A DNA stretch of 64,000 nt, taken from positions 201,848 through 265,847 of the forward strand of contig JAZKGE010000027.1 of NCBI GenBank assembly GCA_040386075.1, read 5' to 3'. The DNA is from UBA4416 sp040386075. GTDB lineage: Bacteria > Bacteroidota > Bacteroidia > B-17B0 > Aurantibacillaceae. Both the position numbers and the translations under genes were made by a program. The notes below the pieces were generated by a model. That model saw nothing but the letters and a program-made list of their open reading frames with translations, searched no databases and was not told the origin of the DNA. Shown one piece after another: positions 26,467 to 34,825 of the stretch. How positions within the stretch are numbered: the first letter of the stretch is position 1; each line of letters starts with the position of its first letter.

Positions 26467-27336
26467 ATGATTGATATTATTGAAGATTTTATTAAAAAAG
26501 CATCTGGTTTACACGTTTTAGTAATTGGAGAAACAATCATTGATGAATTTATCGATGTAAGTTACGAAGGACAATCTATGAAGTCAATTTGTCCGGTTTA
26601 TAAACTCGAAGAAAAACAGAATATTCAAATGGGCGGCGCTACAGCTATTGCTAACCATTTAGTTGACTTTGTTAAAAAAGTGGATGTGATAACAAATACA
26701 AATCGTGAGATTGTGAAAACACGTTATGTAGATGTAAATGACAAAAAAAAGCATGTAGAGATCAATAAATTTGATACTGCAGGATTTAAAGAAATTAAGG
26801 TGAATGTGCAGGATTACGATGTTGTAATCGTGGCAGATTTTGGTCATGCATTTTGCGATAAGCTGTTTATTAATGATGGTTTTCATTTAATGTGTCAAAC
26901 TAATTCAAACAATTTTGGATTTAACCGTATTTCTAAATGGAAAAACAATCGAAAGAAAAGCGCGTGTATAGATTTAAGAGAAGCAAGCTTACAGGTAAAT
27001 AAGCGTATTAGTAATCCCAGGGATAAAGACATTCTTGAGATTTATAACTACGAATTGAATACCGAAGATCTATTTGTGACATCGGGAAGAGAAGGGGCAT
27101 TTTATACTGACGGAAAAATAACCAATATGCAACCAACATTTAAGTCAAATGTGGTAGACACTATTGGAGCAGGCGATACGTTTTTTGCATTTGCCTGTGT
27201 AGCATCACATCTTAATTTTAAGGAAAATACATTACTAGTACCTTCTATTGCCGCCAGTTTGTCTACAACCTGGTTATGTAACGAAAAATCAGTCACAAAA
27301 AATATACTATTAGAACATGCAGCTAGATTTATATAA
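26467..27336 (+). CDS. PfkB-family sugar kinase, HldE/RfaE N-domain-like
   Basis: A protein of 289 residues. The N-terminal VLVIGETIIDEFI and QMGGATAIANHL match the heptose-7-phosphate kinase domain of HldE. The catalytic base is Asp237 in TIGAGDTFF. It is about 30 residues shorter than typical HldE kinase domains. It probably phosphorylates a sugar phosphate at the anomeric carbon, as HldE does for heptose 7-phosphate. It is followed, with a 20-base overlap, by a GmhA-like isomerase, and a nucleotidyltransferase stands close by, so the three form an activation cassette. Confidence 0.75.
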   Translation: MIDIIEDFIKKASGLHVLVIGETIIDEFIDVSYEGQSMKSICPVYKLEEKQNIQMGGATAIANHLVDFVKKVDVITNTNREIVKTRYVDVNDKKKHVEINKFDTAGFKEIKVNVQDYDVVIVADFGHAFCDKLFINDGFHLMCQTNSNNFGFNRISKWKNNRKKSACIDLREASLQVNKRISNPRDKDILEIYNYELNTEDLFVTSGREGAFYTDGKITNMQPTFKSNVVDTIGAGDTFFAFACVASHLNFKENTLLVPSIAASLSTTWLCNEKSVTKNILLEHAARFI

Positions 27337-27847
27337 GAATTTTTTTACATCCTATTTTCAGGATACCACAGTTGTTAAACAAATAAGTGAGTCTATAGAT
27401 TTGCTAAAAAACAAAAAAAGAATTTTCTTTATCGGAAATGGTGGGTCCAATTCTATCTGTTCCCATATGATGGAAGATTACGGAAAGATTGCTGGTTACA
27501 AATCATATGCCTTTTCGGATGCATCGTTAATTACATGTTATGCAAATGATTTTGGTTACGAGCACGCCATTGCAGAGTGGTTAAAATTGCACATGGAAGG
27601 TGAGGATGTATTAGTCGCAATTTCCAGTTCAGGAAATTCAAAAAATATTATTAATGCTGTTGCAGAAGCAAAATCAAAAGGATGTGATGTTATTTCGTTA
27701 TCTGGTTTTAAACCTGATAATGAATTGAGAAAGACCGGTAATGTTAATTTTTACCTTCCGGTTGAAAATTATGGTATTGTAGAATGTTATCATCAGATAA
27801 TTTTACATGTTGTTTTAGATGAATTAGCACTTATCAGAAAAAAATAA
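27317..27847 (+). CDS. SIS-domain phosphoheptose isomerase-like protein (GmhA family)
   Basis: A protein of 176 residues. The SIS fold has the sugar-phosphate-binding GNGGSNSICSH (residues 40-50) and ISSSGNSKNIINA. GmhA converts sedoheptulose 7-phosphate to heptose 7-phosphate. Some residues around the active site differ from classic GmhA (SNSICSHM in place of SAADAQHF), so the substrate may not be the standard one. The ATG lies inside the 3' end of the kinase gene. Confidence 0.75.
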   Translation: MQLDLYKNFFTSYFQDTTVVKQISESIDLLKNKKRIFFIGNGGSNSICSHMMEDYGKIAGYKSYAFSDASLITCYANDFGYEHAIAEWLKLHMEGEDVLVAISSSGNSKNIINAVAEAKSKGCDVISLSGFKPDNELRKTGNVNFYLPVENYGIVECYHQIILHVVLDELALIRKK

Positions 27848-27851
27848 ATTA

Positions 27852-28787
27852 ATGTCAAAAACAAAAGTTTTAATAACAGGTGTTGCAGGATTTATAGGAT
27901 CTAATCTGCTGGATTATTTGATTGAAAAAACCGATTGGCATATTACCGGAGTTGATAACTGTAGCACAGGAAACAGGGATAATATTGAACATCACATGAA
28001 TAATCCTCGATTTGAGTTTCATTTGATGTCGGTTAGAGATATGAGATCTTTAAAAGAATTTTCTAAAGTATTTCATTTAGCAGCGTTACCTCGTATTCAG
28101 CCAAGTTTTGAACTCATTAACGAACACATTGAAGCAAATTTAAATCAGGCTATTTATTTGATTGAATTAATGATCAGAGAGAATCATTATCCTCGATTAG
28201 TATATAGCGGTTCGAGTGCCATTTATGGAACACCTTCTATTATTCCAACTCCTGAAACAGAAAAAATAGATTGCTTAAGCCCTTATGCTTTTCAAAAATA
28301 TGAGGTCGAAAAATATTTAGAATTAATAGCAACCCGTTATCCCTTGGATTACATGACAGTTCGTTATTTTAATCCTTATGGACCAAGATCATTTAATCCA
28401 CATAATGCGTTTAATGCATATAGTAGTGTAGTGGGAATTTTCCTTAATAGGCTTAAAAACGGGCAAAAATTATTAGTTACAGGGGATGGTTCCCAAAAAC
28501 GGGATTTTATTCACGTACAGGATCTTGCAAAAGCCAACTATATGGCATCTGTTCATCCTCAAAAGTTGAACACGGCTTTTAATGTAGGTTTTGGAAGTAC
28601 ATTAAGTATTTTAGAACTGGCAAAATTAATTGCAGGAAATAATTATGAATTTATTGATAAACGCGATGGGGAAGCTGAGATCACTTTTGCTGACACAACC
28701 AAAACAAAATCTATTTTAGGATGGAATCCATCTGTGGAAATTGCAACTTATATTAAAGAGGAACTAAATAAAATCAATGCAGGATAA
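27852..28787 (+). CDS. NAD-dependent epimerase/dehydratase (extended SDR)
   Basis: A protein of 311 residues with TGVAGFIGS at the N-terminus, HLAALPRIQPSFE, SGSSAIYG and the catalytic Tyr/Lys pair in YAFQKYEVEKY. It resembles UDP-glucose 4-epimerase and related heptose-modifying enzymes. It lies between the isomerase and the nucleotidyltransferase, so it probably acts on the nucleotide sugar made by this cassette. It overlaps the next gene by 11 bases. Confidence 0.8.
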   Translation: MSKTKVLITGVAGFIGSNLLDYLIEKTDWHITGVDNCSTGNRDNIEHHMNNPRFEFHLMSVRDMRSLKEFSKVFHLAALPRIQPSFELINEHIEANLNQAIYLIELMIRENHYPRLVYSGSSAIYGTPSIIPTPETEKIDCLSPYAFQKYEVEKYLELIATRYPLDYMTVRYFNPYGPRSFNPHNAFNAYSSVVGIFLNRLKNGQKLLVTGDGSQKRDFIHVQDLAKANYMASVHPQKLNTAFNVGFGSTLSILELAKLIAGNNYEFIDKRDGEAEITFADTTKTKSILGWNPSVEIATYIKEELNKINAG

Positions 28788-29205
28788 AAATACGATAGTA
28801 GGATTTGCATGTGGTGTTTTTGACTTATTTCATGCCGGGCACATTTTAATGTTGCAGGAATGTAAACAACATTGTGACTATTTGCTTGTGGCCTTAAATA
28901 AGGCAGAGAACATTGATTATAAAATTAACCCTAACAAAAAGGCTCCCATTTTTTCATTTAATGATCGAAAGCTGATCATGGAAAACTGTAAATTGGTTGA
29001 TGAGGTGATAGGTTATAATTCAGAAGAAGAACTGGTTAAAATAATGACGGAACGAAAAATCGATATCCGCTTTTTGGGAGAGGATTATAAAGGTAAGCCA
29101 ATCACCGGAGCGGAACTGGTTTCAAAAATACATTATACAGATAGAAAACATGGACTTAGTTCAAGCTTGTTTAAAGAAAAAATAATGCTTGGAGCAAAAT
29201 CCTAA
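28777..29205 (+). CDS. Cytidylyltransferase-like nucleotidyltransferase (HldE C-domain/TagD type)
   Basis: A protein of 142 residues with the GxFDxxHxGH signature as GVFDLFHAGH (residues 13-22) and a C-terminal RKHGLSSS segment in place of the family's usual ISST-type end. Members transfer CMP or AMP onto sugar or polyol phosphates. With the upstream PfkB kinase and GmhA-like isomerase it could make an NDP-heptose. A TagD-like glycerol-3-phosphate role is the alternative. Confidence 0.75.
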   Translation: MQDKNTIVGFACGVFDLFHAGHILMLQECKQHCDYLLVALNKAENIDYKINPNKKAPIFSFNDRKLIMENCKLVDEVIGYNSEEELVKIMTERKIDIRFLGEDYKGKPITGAELVSKIHYTDRKHGLSSSLFKEKIMLGAKS

Positions 29206-29239
29206 TGATACATGAACAAATGCTATTTAACTTCTGCAA

Positions 29240-29686
29240 ATGATAATTAATAATATATCTTACAAAGAGCGGTACACAAATTTACATCCCCAATTTACTC
29301 AAGCATTTGATTTTATTAATGGTTTTGTACCTCAAAAGAACATTCCCGGAAAAATTGATATAGACGGCGATACTGTTTTCGCTATTTATTCCGAACCTGA
29401 AAATGCAAATAGTAATCTCTCTAAATTAGAGTCACATCGCAAATATATAGATATACATTTTATTATCAGCGGATCTGAGTTATTTGGCTGGATGCCATTA
29501 CTTAGTTGCAAAAGCCCCATTGGTGATTTCAATGTTGAAGACGATTATATCTTATATGATGATAAAGAGTTTAAAAAAATTCAACTAACTCAGAGCGATT
29601 TTGTAATTGTATATCCCGAAGACACTCATGCTCCCGGACTCGAAACATCAGATTTAAAAAAACTAGTTATTAAAATTAAATTATAA
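29240..29686 (+). CDS. YhcH/YjgK/YiaL family protein (NanQ-like anomerase)
   Basis: A protein of 148 residues of the DUF386 cupin-like fold. It has the typical ESHRKYIDIHFIISG motif and the C-terminal VIVYPEDTHAPGL metal-site region. In Escherichia coli the family includes YhcH/NanQ, an N-acetylneuraminate anomerase. It lies directly before the NeuB-SpsF fusion gene. Its position in a biosynthetic rather than a catabolic cluster suggests that it works on the anomeric form of the nonulosonate made here. Confidence 0.85.
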   Translation: MIINNISYKERYTNLHPQFTQAFDFINGFVPQKNIPGKIDIDGDTVFAIYSEPENANSNLSKLESHRKYIDIHFIISGSELFGWMPLLSCKSPIGDFNVEDDYILYDDKEFKKIQLTQSDFVIVYPEDTHAPGLETSDLKKLVIKIKL

Positions 29687-29690
29687 GATA

Positions 29691-31355
29691 ATGAAAGTTA
29701 TTGCAGAAAGTGCATATAATCATCAAGGTAATTTTGAATATCTTAAAAAGCTTGCTAAGGCAAGCAAAGACGCTGGCGCCGATTATTTTACTGTTCAAAT
29801 GATGAACGTAAATGAGTTTTGTACAAAAGAGTATTCAAAGTATCAATTATACTTAGATACAGAATTTAGTGAAACTCAATGGATTGACCTTTTTAATTAT
29901 TGTAAGCAAATTGATATCAATGTAATTCCTTGTACCCTCGAAATTAAATCATTTGATGTTGCATATAATTATGGGTTTAGATTGGTGAAAATACACGGTA
30001 CAGATTTAACCAATGGTCCTTTTTTGAATTACATTAAAGATAAAGGCAATTGTAAAGTTATTTTAGAAACCCAATGCAGTACAGATTTTGAAATTAAATT
30101 AGCCGTTGAAGATTTTGGAGAAATTATAGAGTGCCTGTTTCATGGCTTTAGCAATTATCCTACAGAGCCAAACGAGCATAATTTAAACGCTCTTACATAT
30201 TTAAAAAACAGGTACCATTTAAATACAGGTTTTGCTGACCATAGTTTGGATACTCAGATCATCCCTTGTATGGCAATGGCCTTGGGTTGTAGTTATATTG
30301 AAAAACATATCACTATTCATCGTAATGATCGTCAATTTGATTATCAGGTTTCGCTTGAGCCTTATGAGTTTTCAGTAATGGTCAATTCACTCAGGCATTA
30401 CCAACAAACATTGGGGGTACCTGTTAAGCATCCCGTGAAATCGGAAAAAGGCTTTAGAGATATTATCTTCAAAAAATATTTGGGGAATGGGGTTTTTAAA
30501 AGAGATAATGAAGGAAAGACTTATATTGAAAGTGTAATTGATACTTTTGAAAAAGGTAACGTTTCGGCAGCGATAATTGCCAGGCTAAAGTCAAAACGAT
30601 TAAAATTAAAAGTTTTAAAGCCTTTCGGAGAAAACGAATCCATTATTTCTTTATATAATAGATTAAAAGGTAACTGTAAAACAATTCAACATATTGAATT
30701 GGCTACAAGCTATCATCCTGATGATGAACCTCTGGCGAATTTATTTGAAACTAAAGGGTTACCACATTTTGAAGGTCACCCCGAAAGCGTCATAGACAGA
30801 CTTCTGGAGGTAGCTTATAAAAACAAGTCAGCAGCTGTTTTCCGTGTTACCGGCGACAATCCTTTTACTGATCCCGTTTTGATGGATAAAATGGTGAAAA
30901 TTTTTATGGAAAATGACGTTGATTATGTGAGAGTGAATAATGTACCATTTGGGATCAGTGCGGAGTTATTTAGTACAAAATATTTATGGAAGTTATATCT
31001 CGAAATGGAAGATCCTTTCGTAAGTGAATATCTGTCATGGTTTATTTTAAACGATAATACCTGTAAAAAAGCATGTATTGAATTTAAGTGTGATAAAGAG
31101 TATGCTAAGTTCGTAAATTTAAGTATTGATTATCCTGAAGATTATGATTACGCTGTATCTATTTTAAACAGTATCAATGTTCAGCCATTTGAAAAAATTG
31201 TTTTGCAGGATGTTATCAAAAATATTACTGACAAACATATAGTAGATGTTACAAAATTCATAAAATTGCCTCAGGGAGTTAGTATCCTGTACAGTGATTA
31301 TTTAAAGTTGATAGAGGAAACTAAATACATATATAAGGAAACGTATTCAATTTAA
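29691..31355 (+). CDS. NeuB-like synthase fused to an SpsF-like cytidylyltransferase
   Basis: A 554-residue fusion. Residues 1 to about 265 are a NeuB barrel (IAESAYNHQG, VKIHGTD, GFADHS, EKHITIHR) without the SAF domain. At the K-x-Q motif it reads FTVQMM, with Thr34 where PseI has Lys49. Residues about 290-520 resemble SpsF-type cytidylyltransferases: IIARLKSKRLKLKVLKPFG is the nucleotide loop, and FRVTGDNPFTDP carries the metal-binding acids. In Bacillus, SpsE and SpsF are separate proteins of a legionaminic-acid-like pathway. The fusion would condense a sugar with PEP and activate the product as a CMP-sugar. Confidence 0.8.
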   Translation: MKVIAESAYNHQGNFEYLKKLAKASKDAGADYFTVQMMNVNEFCTKEYSKYQLYLDTEFSETQWIDLFNYCKQIDINVIPCTLEIKSFDVAYNYGFRLVKIHGTDLTNGPFLNYIKDKGNCKVILETQCSTDFEIKLAVEDFGEIIECLFHGFSNYPTEPNEHNLNALTYLKNRYHLNTGFADHSLDTQIIPCMAMALGCSYIEKHITIHRNDRQFDYQVSLEPYEFSVMVNSLRHYQQTLGVPVKHPVKSEKGFRDIIFKKYLGNGVFKRDNEGKTYIESVIDTFEKGNVSAAIIARLKSKRLKLKVLKPFGENESIISLYNRLKGNCKTIQHIELATSYHPDDEPLANLFETKGLPHFEGHPESVIDRLLEVAYKNKSAAVFRVTGDNPFTDPVLMDKMVKIFMENDVDYVRVNNVPFGISAELFSTKYLWKLYLEMEDPFVSEYLSWFILNDNTCKKACIEFKCDKEYAKFVNLSIDYPEDYDYAVSILNSINVQPFEKIVLQDVIKNITDKHIVDVTKFIKLPQGVSILYSDYLKLIEETKYIYKETYSI

Positions 31356-31356
31356 T

Positions 31357-32391
31357 ATGACATATATAATAGGAGAAATAGGACAAAACCATAATGGTTC
31401 GGTAGATATTGCAAAGTTAATTGTTGACGCTGCTGCGCGACCTATTCACGAAGATCTGTTTGGGCTTCAGCTAAAGCCAATGGATGCTGTTAAATTGACC
31501 AAAAGAGACCTGAACCAGGAATTGTCTAAAACCCAAATGGAAGCTCCTTATAATAGTGCTCATTCGTTTGGTAAAACTTATGGAGAGCATAGGGCTGCTT
31601 TAGAGTTGAATGATGATCAGCATTTTGAAGTGTATAAGCACGCCAAAAATTTAGGTTTGGATTTTGTGGAAACACTATGTGCTGTTGGTTGTTTATCAAT
31701 GTTAAAATTATTTACACCTGATAGATTAAAAGTTGCAAGTCGTGATTTAACTAATTTGCCGTTGCTGACAGCTTTGGCAGAAACCAAAATCCCTATAATC
31801 GTTTCTACAGGAATGGCCGGACAACAGGAGCTTGATAGTGCGATTAATGTTATCACAAAATATAATTCTGATTTGTCTATTTTGCATTGCGTCTCTCAAT
31901 ATCCTACTCAGCCGCAAAATGTAAATTTAAAAACGATCACCTATCTTCAAAAAAATTATCCCCAATTCACTATTGGTTATTCTGATCATACGATCGGTAT
32001 CTCAGCACCTGTTGCTGCTGTAGCGATGGGCGCACAGATTATTGAAAAACATATCACTTTAGATCGGAAAATGAAAGGTACTGATCAGGCAGGGTCGCTG
32101 GGTATTGATGGCATTAACCGTATGGTAAGAGATATCCGCGTTATGGAAATGTCGTTGGGTAAGGAAGAAATTTTTATTGAAGAAGGTGTTAAATCTTCAA
32201 GGGTAAAACTGGAACGTTCTATTGCTAGTAAGCGAACGATTAAAAAAGGAGAAAAAATTTCTGAGGCAGATATTCACATGCTATCTCCCGGAGATGGTTT
32301 TAAATGGGCTGAGAATGATAAGGTAATTGGAAAAACAGCCAAGCACGATATTTCTGAAAACGAGATTATCTATTCAACAATGATCGGGTAA
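31357..32391 (+). CDS. NeuB-family nonulosonate synthase with SAF domain, divergent
   Basis: A protein of 344 residues. The NeuB barrel has IIGEIGQNHNG, IVSTGMA, YSDHTIG and EKHITLDR, and the C-terminal SAF domain includes RSIASKRTIKKGE and LSPGDGF. At the K-x-Q motif it reads GLQLKP, with Gly36 in place of the usual lysine. Between the barrel's first strands there is an extra segment, TQMEAPYNSAHSFGKTYGEHRAA. It begins 1 base after the fusion gene and is the third NeuB homologue in this locus. The product is unknown; a KDN-, Neu5Ac- or legionaminic-type acid, or a longer sugar, is possible. Confidence 0.82.
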   Translation: MTYIIGEIGQNHNGSVDIAKLIVDAAARPIHEDLFGLQLKPMDAVKLTKRDLNQELSKTQMEAPYNSAHSFGKTYGEHRAALELNDDQHFEVYKHAKNLGLDFVETLCAVGCLSMLKLFTPDRLKVASRDLTNLPLLTALAETKIPIIVSTGMAGQQELDSAINVITKYNSDLSILHCVSQYPTQPQNVNLKTITYLQKNYPQFTIGYSDHTIGISAPVAAVAMGAQIIEKHITLDRKMKGTDQAGSLGIDGINRMVRDIRVMEMSLGKEEIFIEEGVKSSRVKLERSIASKRTIKKGEKISEADIHMLSPGDGFKWAENDKVIGKTAKHDISENEIIYSTMIG

Positions 32392-32393
32392 TT

Positions 32394-32999
32394 GTGGTTA
32401 TTTTAACTGAGTATACACTTGCAACAGAATTACGAAGATGGTTCTATAAGTCTATTATTATAGATGATATTGAGTTTGAAAGTCATCACACCTTATTGGC
32501 ATCATCATTAAATTTATTTCTAACAGATTACAATAGATATTTTCCAGGAGAAACAGAAATTCAGTTGGATAAAGTTTTAGGACGCACAGAACTTCAGGGT
32601 ATTTTGTTATATCGGTTGGCCCGAAATTATTTTGTCTCCAACAATATCAATGCTGCAGATAAGTGCTCATTGCTTGGAAGATTTTTATCAGGCTTCGAAA
32701 TTTATTATTCTGCCGAAATTGGTAAGGCACTAAAAATTAATCACGGGCTTGGAATGGTAATTGGCGCCAGAACAAAAATTGGCGATGATGCGCTTTTACA
32801 TCAAGGGGTTACTTTTGGAGATAAAAACGGAGGTAGGCCAGTTGTTGGAAATAATGTAACAGTTTATGCCGGGGCTAAAATATTAGGTAATGTATCTATT
32901 GGAAATAATGTGATTATAGCTGCAAATTGTGTTTGCTTTATAAATGTTCCCGAAAATAAAACAGCAGTGGGTATTCCTGCAAGAATTATAAATAAATAA
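32394..32999 (+). CDS. Serine O-acetyltransferase-like hexapeptide acyltransferase
   Basis: A protein of 201 residues starting at GTG 32394. It has a helical N-terminal region, then a left-handed beta helix with the CysE-like INHGLGMVIGARTKIGDDALLHQGVTFGD and the end GIPARII. Similar enzymes O-acetylate serine or sialic acid (NeuD/OatWY context). Between the synthase and phosphatase genes it more likely acetylates a sugar of the second nonulosonate pathway. Confidence 0.75.
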   Translation: MVILTEYTLATELRRWFYKSIIIDDIEFESHHTLLASSLNLFLTDYNRYFPGETEIQLDKVLGRTELQGILLYRLARNYFVSNNINAADKCSLLGRFLSGFEIYYSAEIGKALKINHGLGMVIGARTKIGDDALLHQGVTFGDKNGGRPVVGNNVTVYAGAKILGNVSIGNNVIIAANCVCFINVPENKTAVGIPARIINK

Positions 33000-33000
33000 T

Positions 33001-33498
33001 ATGCGACCAAAATTAGTAATAACAGATATTGATGGTGTTTGGACAGATGGTGGTATGTACTACGATCAAACAGGTAACGAATGGAAAAAATTTAACACAT
33101 CTGATAGCGCTGGCGTTTTATTTTGCAGGAAGTTAAATATACCTGTATGCATTATTACAGGAGAAGACACTGAAATTGTTAAACGTAGAGCGGAAAAATT
33201 GAAAATTGATTATTTATTCCAGGGAGTAGGCGATAAGTTAACCGTTGCACAAAATTTATGTGATACATTAAATATTAGCTTGGCCGATGTTGCTTATATT
33301 GGCGATGACATTGGCGATATAGATCTGCTAAGAGCCGTTGGAATTAGTTGTTCACCGGATAATGCACCCGACTACATAAAAAAAATGGTTTCGTTTACAA
33401 CCGTTAAAAAAGGTGGCGAAGGAGCTTTTAGAGAGTTTGTTGAAACGATGTTAAATGAACATGATGAAAATTGGTTTAAGAATTTGAGCACCAGTTAA
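33001..33498 (+). CDS. KdsC-like HAD phosphatase (nonulosonate phosphate phosphatase candidate)
   Basis: A protein of 165 residues with no cap domain. Motif I is ITDIDGVWTDG (Asp9, Asp11), followed by ITGEDTEIVKRRAEKLKI and GDDIGDIDLL. The family comprises KDO-8-phosphate phosphatase and, in Bacteroides, KDN-9-phosphate phosphatase. It sits just after two NeuB-type genes and therefore suggests a phosphorylated route in which the synthase makes a 9-phosphate (or 8-phosphate) that is then hydrolysed. A housekeeping KdsC is the alternative. Its stop overlaps the ATG of the next gene. Confidence 0.85.
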   Translation: MRPKLVITDIDGVWTDGGMYYDQTGNEWKKFNTSDSAGVLFCRKLNIPVCIITGEDTEIVKRRAEKLKIDYLFQGVGDKLTVAQNLCDTLNISLADVAYIGDDIGDIDLLRAVGISCSPDNAPDYIKKMVSFTTVKKGGEGAFREFVETMLNEHDENWFKNLSTS

Positions 33499-34811
33499 TG
33501 TTCTTTAAAATTTTACGCTACCTGTTCTTGTTTAGGCTTAAAAAACAAGGTATAGATCCAATGCTTCATGCATCGTTGGATGACGTATTTCATAAATTTT
33601 CATACCGTATTTCAGATGCTCAGTTAAATACAGGCTTTTTACATTTAAAATATTTAAAAAAAGCAATTAACGAGTTGTTTAAAAAAGCCGATGCACCTGG
33701 TATTCATCAGGATTGTGATGTAATTATTTTTGACAGCTCCGTTAAAGGTAAAAATGACAGAATATCTTATTTGACTGGATTGGTAAATTGCGAAAATGCC
33801 AATTGGATATACAGAGAATCCTTGCCAAACCACATTTCTTTATTTGAAAAAATAGCTGTTACGTTGTTTCTTATTTTTACAGGTATCTGGTTTCAGGTAT
33901 TTAAAAATAGATCTAAAAACAAAACACAGTTAGCGCTTTTTCTTGTAGAAATTGTTGAGTGGTTAAAAATATTTACGTATTGCCGGAAACTTAAAAGTAA
34001 GAATTTCTTGTTTTTTTGCGCTTATGAAAAAGATGCAAATTTTATTAGTTATTTTTTAATGAATAAGCTTCATCTTTCGGTTCAGTTTATTCCTTCATCA
34101 AACCCCTTAAGTAATTTTTATAAAAAAGTGGTATGTACCACATTTACGTTTACTGCTCCGTATCAAAAACATCAGTATGAATTACTCAAAAAAAACTGGT
34201 ATGTGAAAAATTTTGTAAGCTGGCCGATTTTTAATCATCAGCAATTAAAAGAATTAAGACCAAATTTCAATTACAGCACAACTAAAAATACAGTTGGCTT
34301 TATGTCGAGCGGTAACTGGCTGCGGGAAGAATTAGGCGAAAAGGAATTAGGATTAGGAGAGCGTGAAGCAGAAAAAAAATTGATGGCCTGTTTGAAAAAA
34401 TTTATTGAGAGCAATCAGGATGTTTCTTTGACCGTTTTTTTACATCCTTACGAAAAGCGTACTCCAGATCGAGTTCAAAGAAGCATGGCTTTTTACCAGG
34501 ATATGTTTGGTGATAAGTTCAAATTCGGTGATTTAAAAAAAGCTACCATCCAACAACTTGATTTGGTTGATGTGGGAATTGCTGTATACAGCTCTGTTTT
34601 GTTTGAAAGATTATTTGTGGGATTTAAAACAATGTTTGGTTTATTTAATATGCCATATAATTATTTTAGTGATGATCGCTTATTGAACATATCGGCCTAT
34701 TCTGAGTCAGACTTTAATCAAAAACTATCAGAGCTTATTTCTTTGAGCAACGAAGAATATATTGAAAAATTTAATTTACAAGAGTATATATATAACTATA
34801 AAAATAATTAG
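33498..34811 (+). CDS. Putative GT-B transferase, possible sialyltransferase-like protein
   Basis: A protein of 437 residues, with no family recognised with confidence. It has one hydrophobic segment near residue 120 and a C-terminal half with VGFMSSGNWLREE, VFLHPYEKR (His316) and VDVGIAVYSSVLFERL. The order of a His-Pro motif followed by a conserved SS(V/T) loop is seen in CMP-sialic-acid-dependent GT-B transferases and in capsule transferases. It follows the CMP-nonulosonate genes directly and may use their product. This function is inference. Confidence 0.5.
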   Translation: MFFKILRYLFLFRLKKQGIDPMLHASLDDVFHKFSYRISDAQLNTGFLHLKYLKKAINELFKKADAPGIHQDCDVIIFDSSVKGKNDRISYLTGLVNCENANWIYRESLPNHISLFEKIAVTLFLIFTGIWFQVFKNRSKNKTQLALFLVEIVEWLKIFTYCRKLKSKNFLFFCAYEKDANFISYFLMNKLHLSVQFIPSSNPLSNFYKKVVCTTFTFTAPYQKHQYELLKKNWYVKNFVSWPIFNHQQLKELRPNFNYSTTKNTVGFMSSGNWLREELGEKELGLGEREAEKKLMACLKKFIESNQDVSLTVFLHPYEKRTPDRVQRSMAFYQDMFGDKFKFGDLKKATIQQLDLVDVGIAVYSSVLFERLFVGFKTMFGLFNMPYNYFSDDRLLNISAYSESDFNQKLSELISLSNEEYIEKFNLQEYIYNYKNN

Positions 34812-34825
34812 GTTGTTTTACGCTA

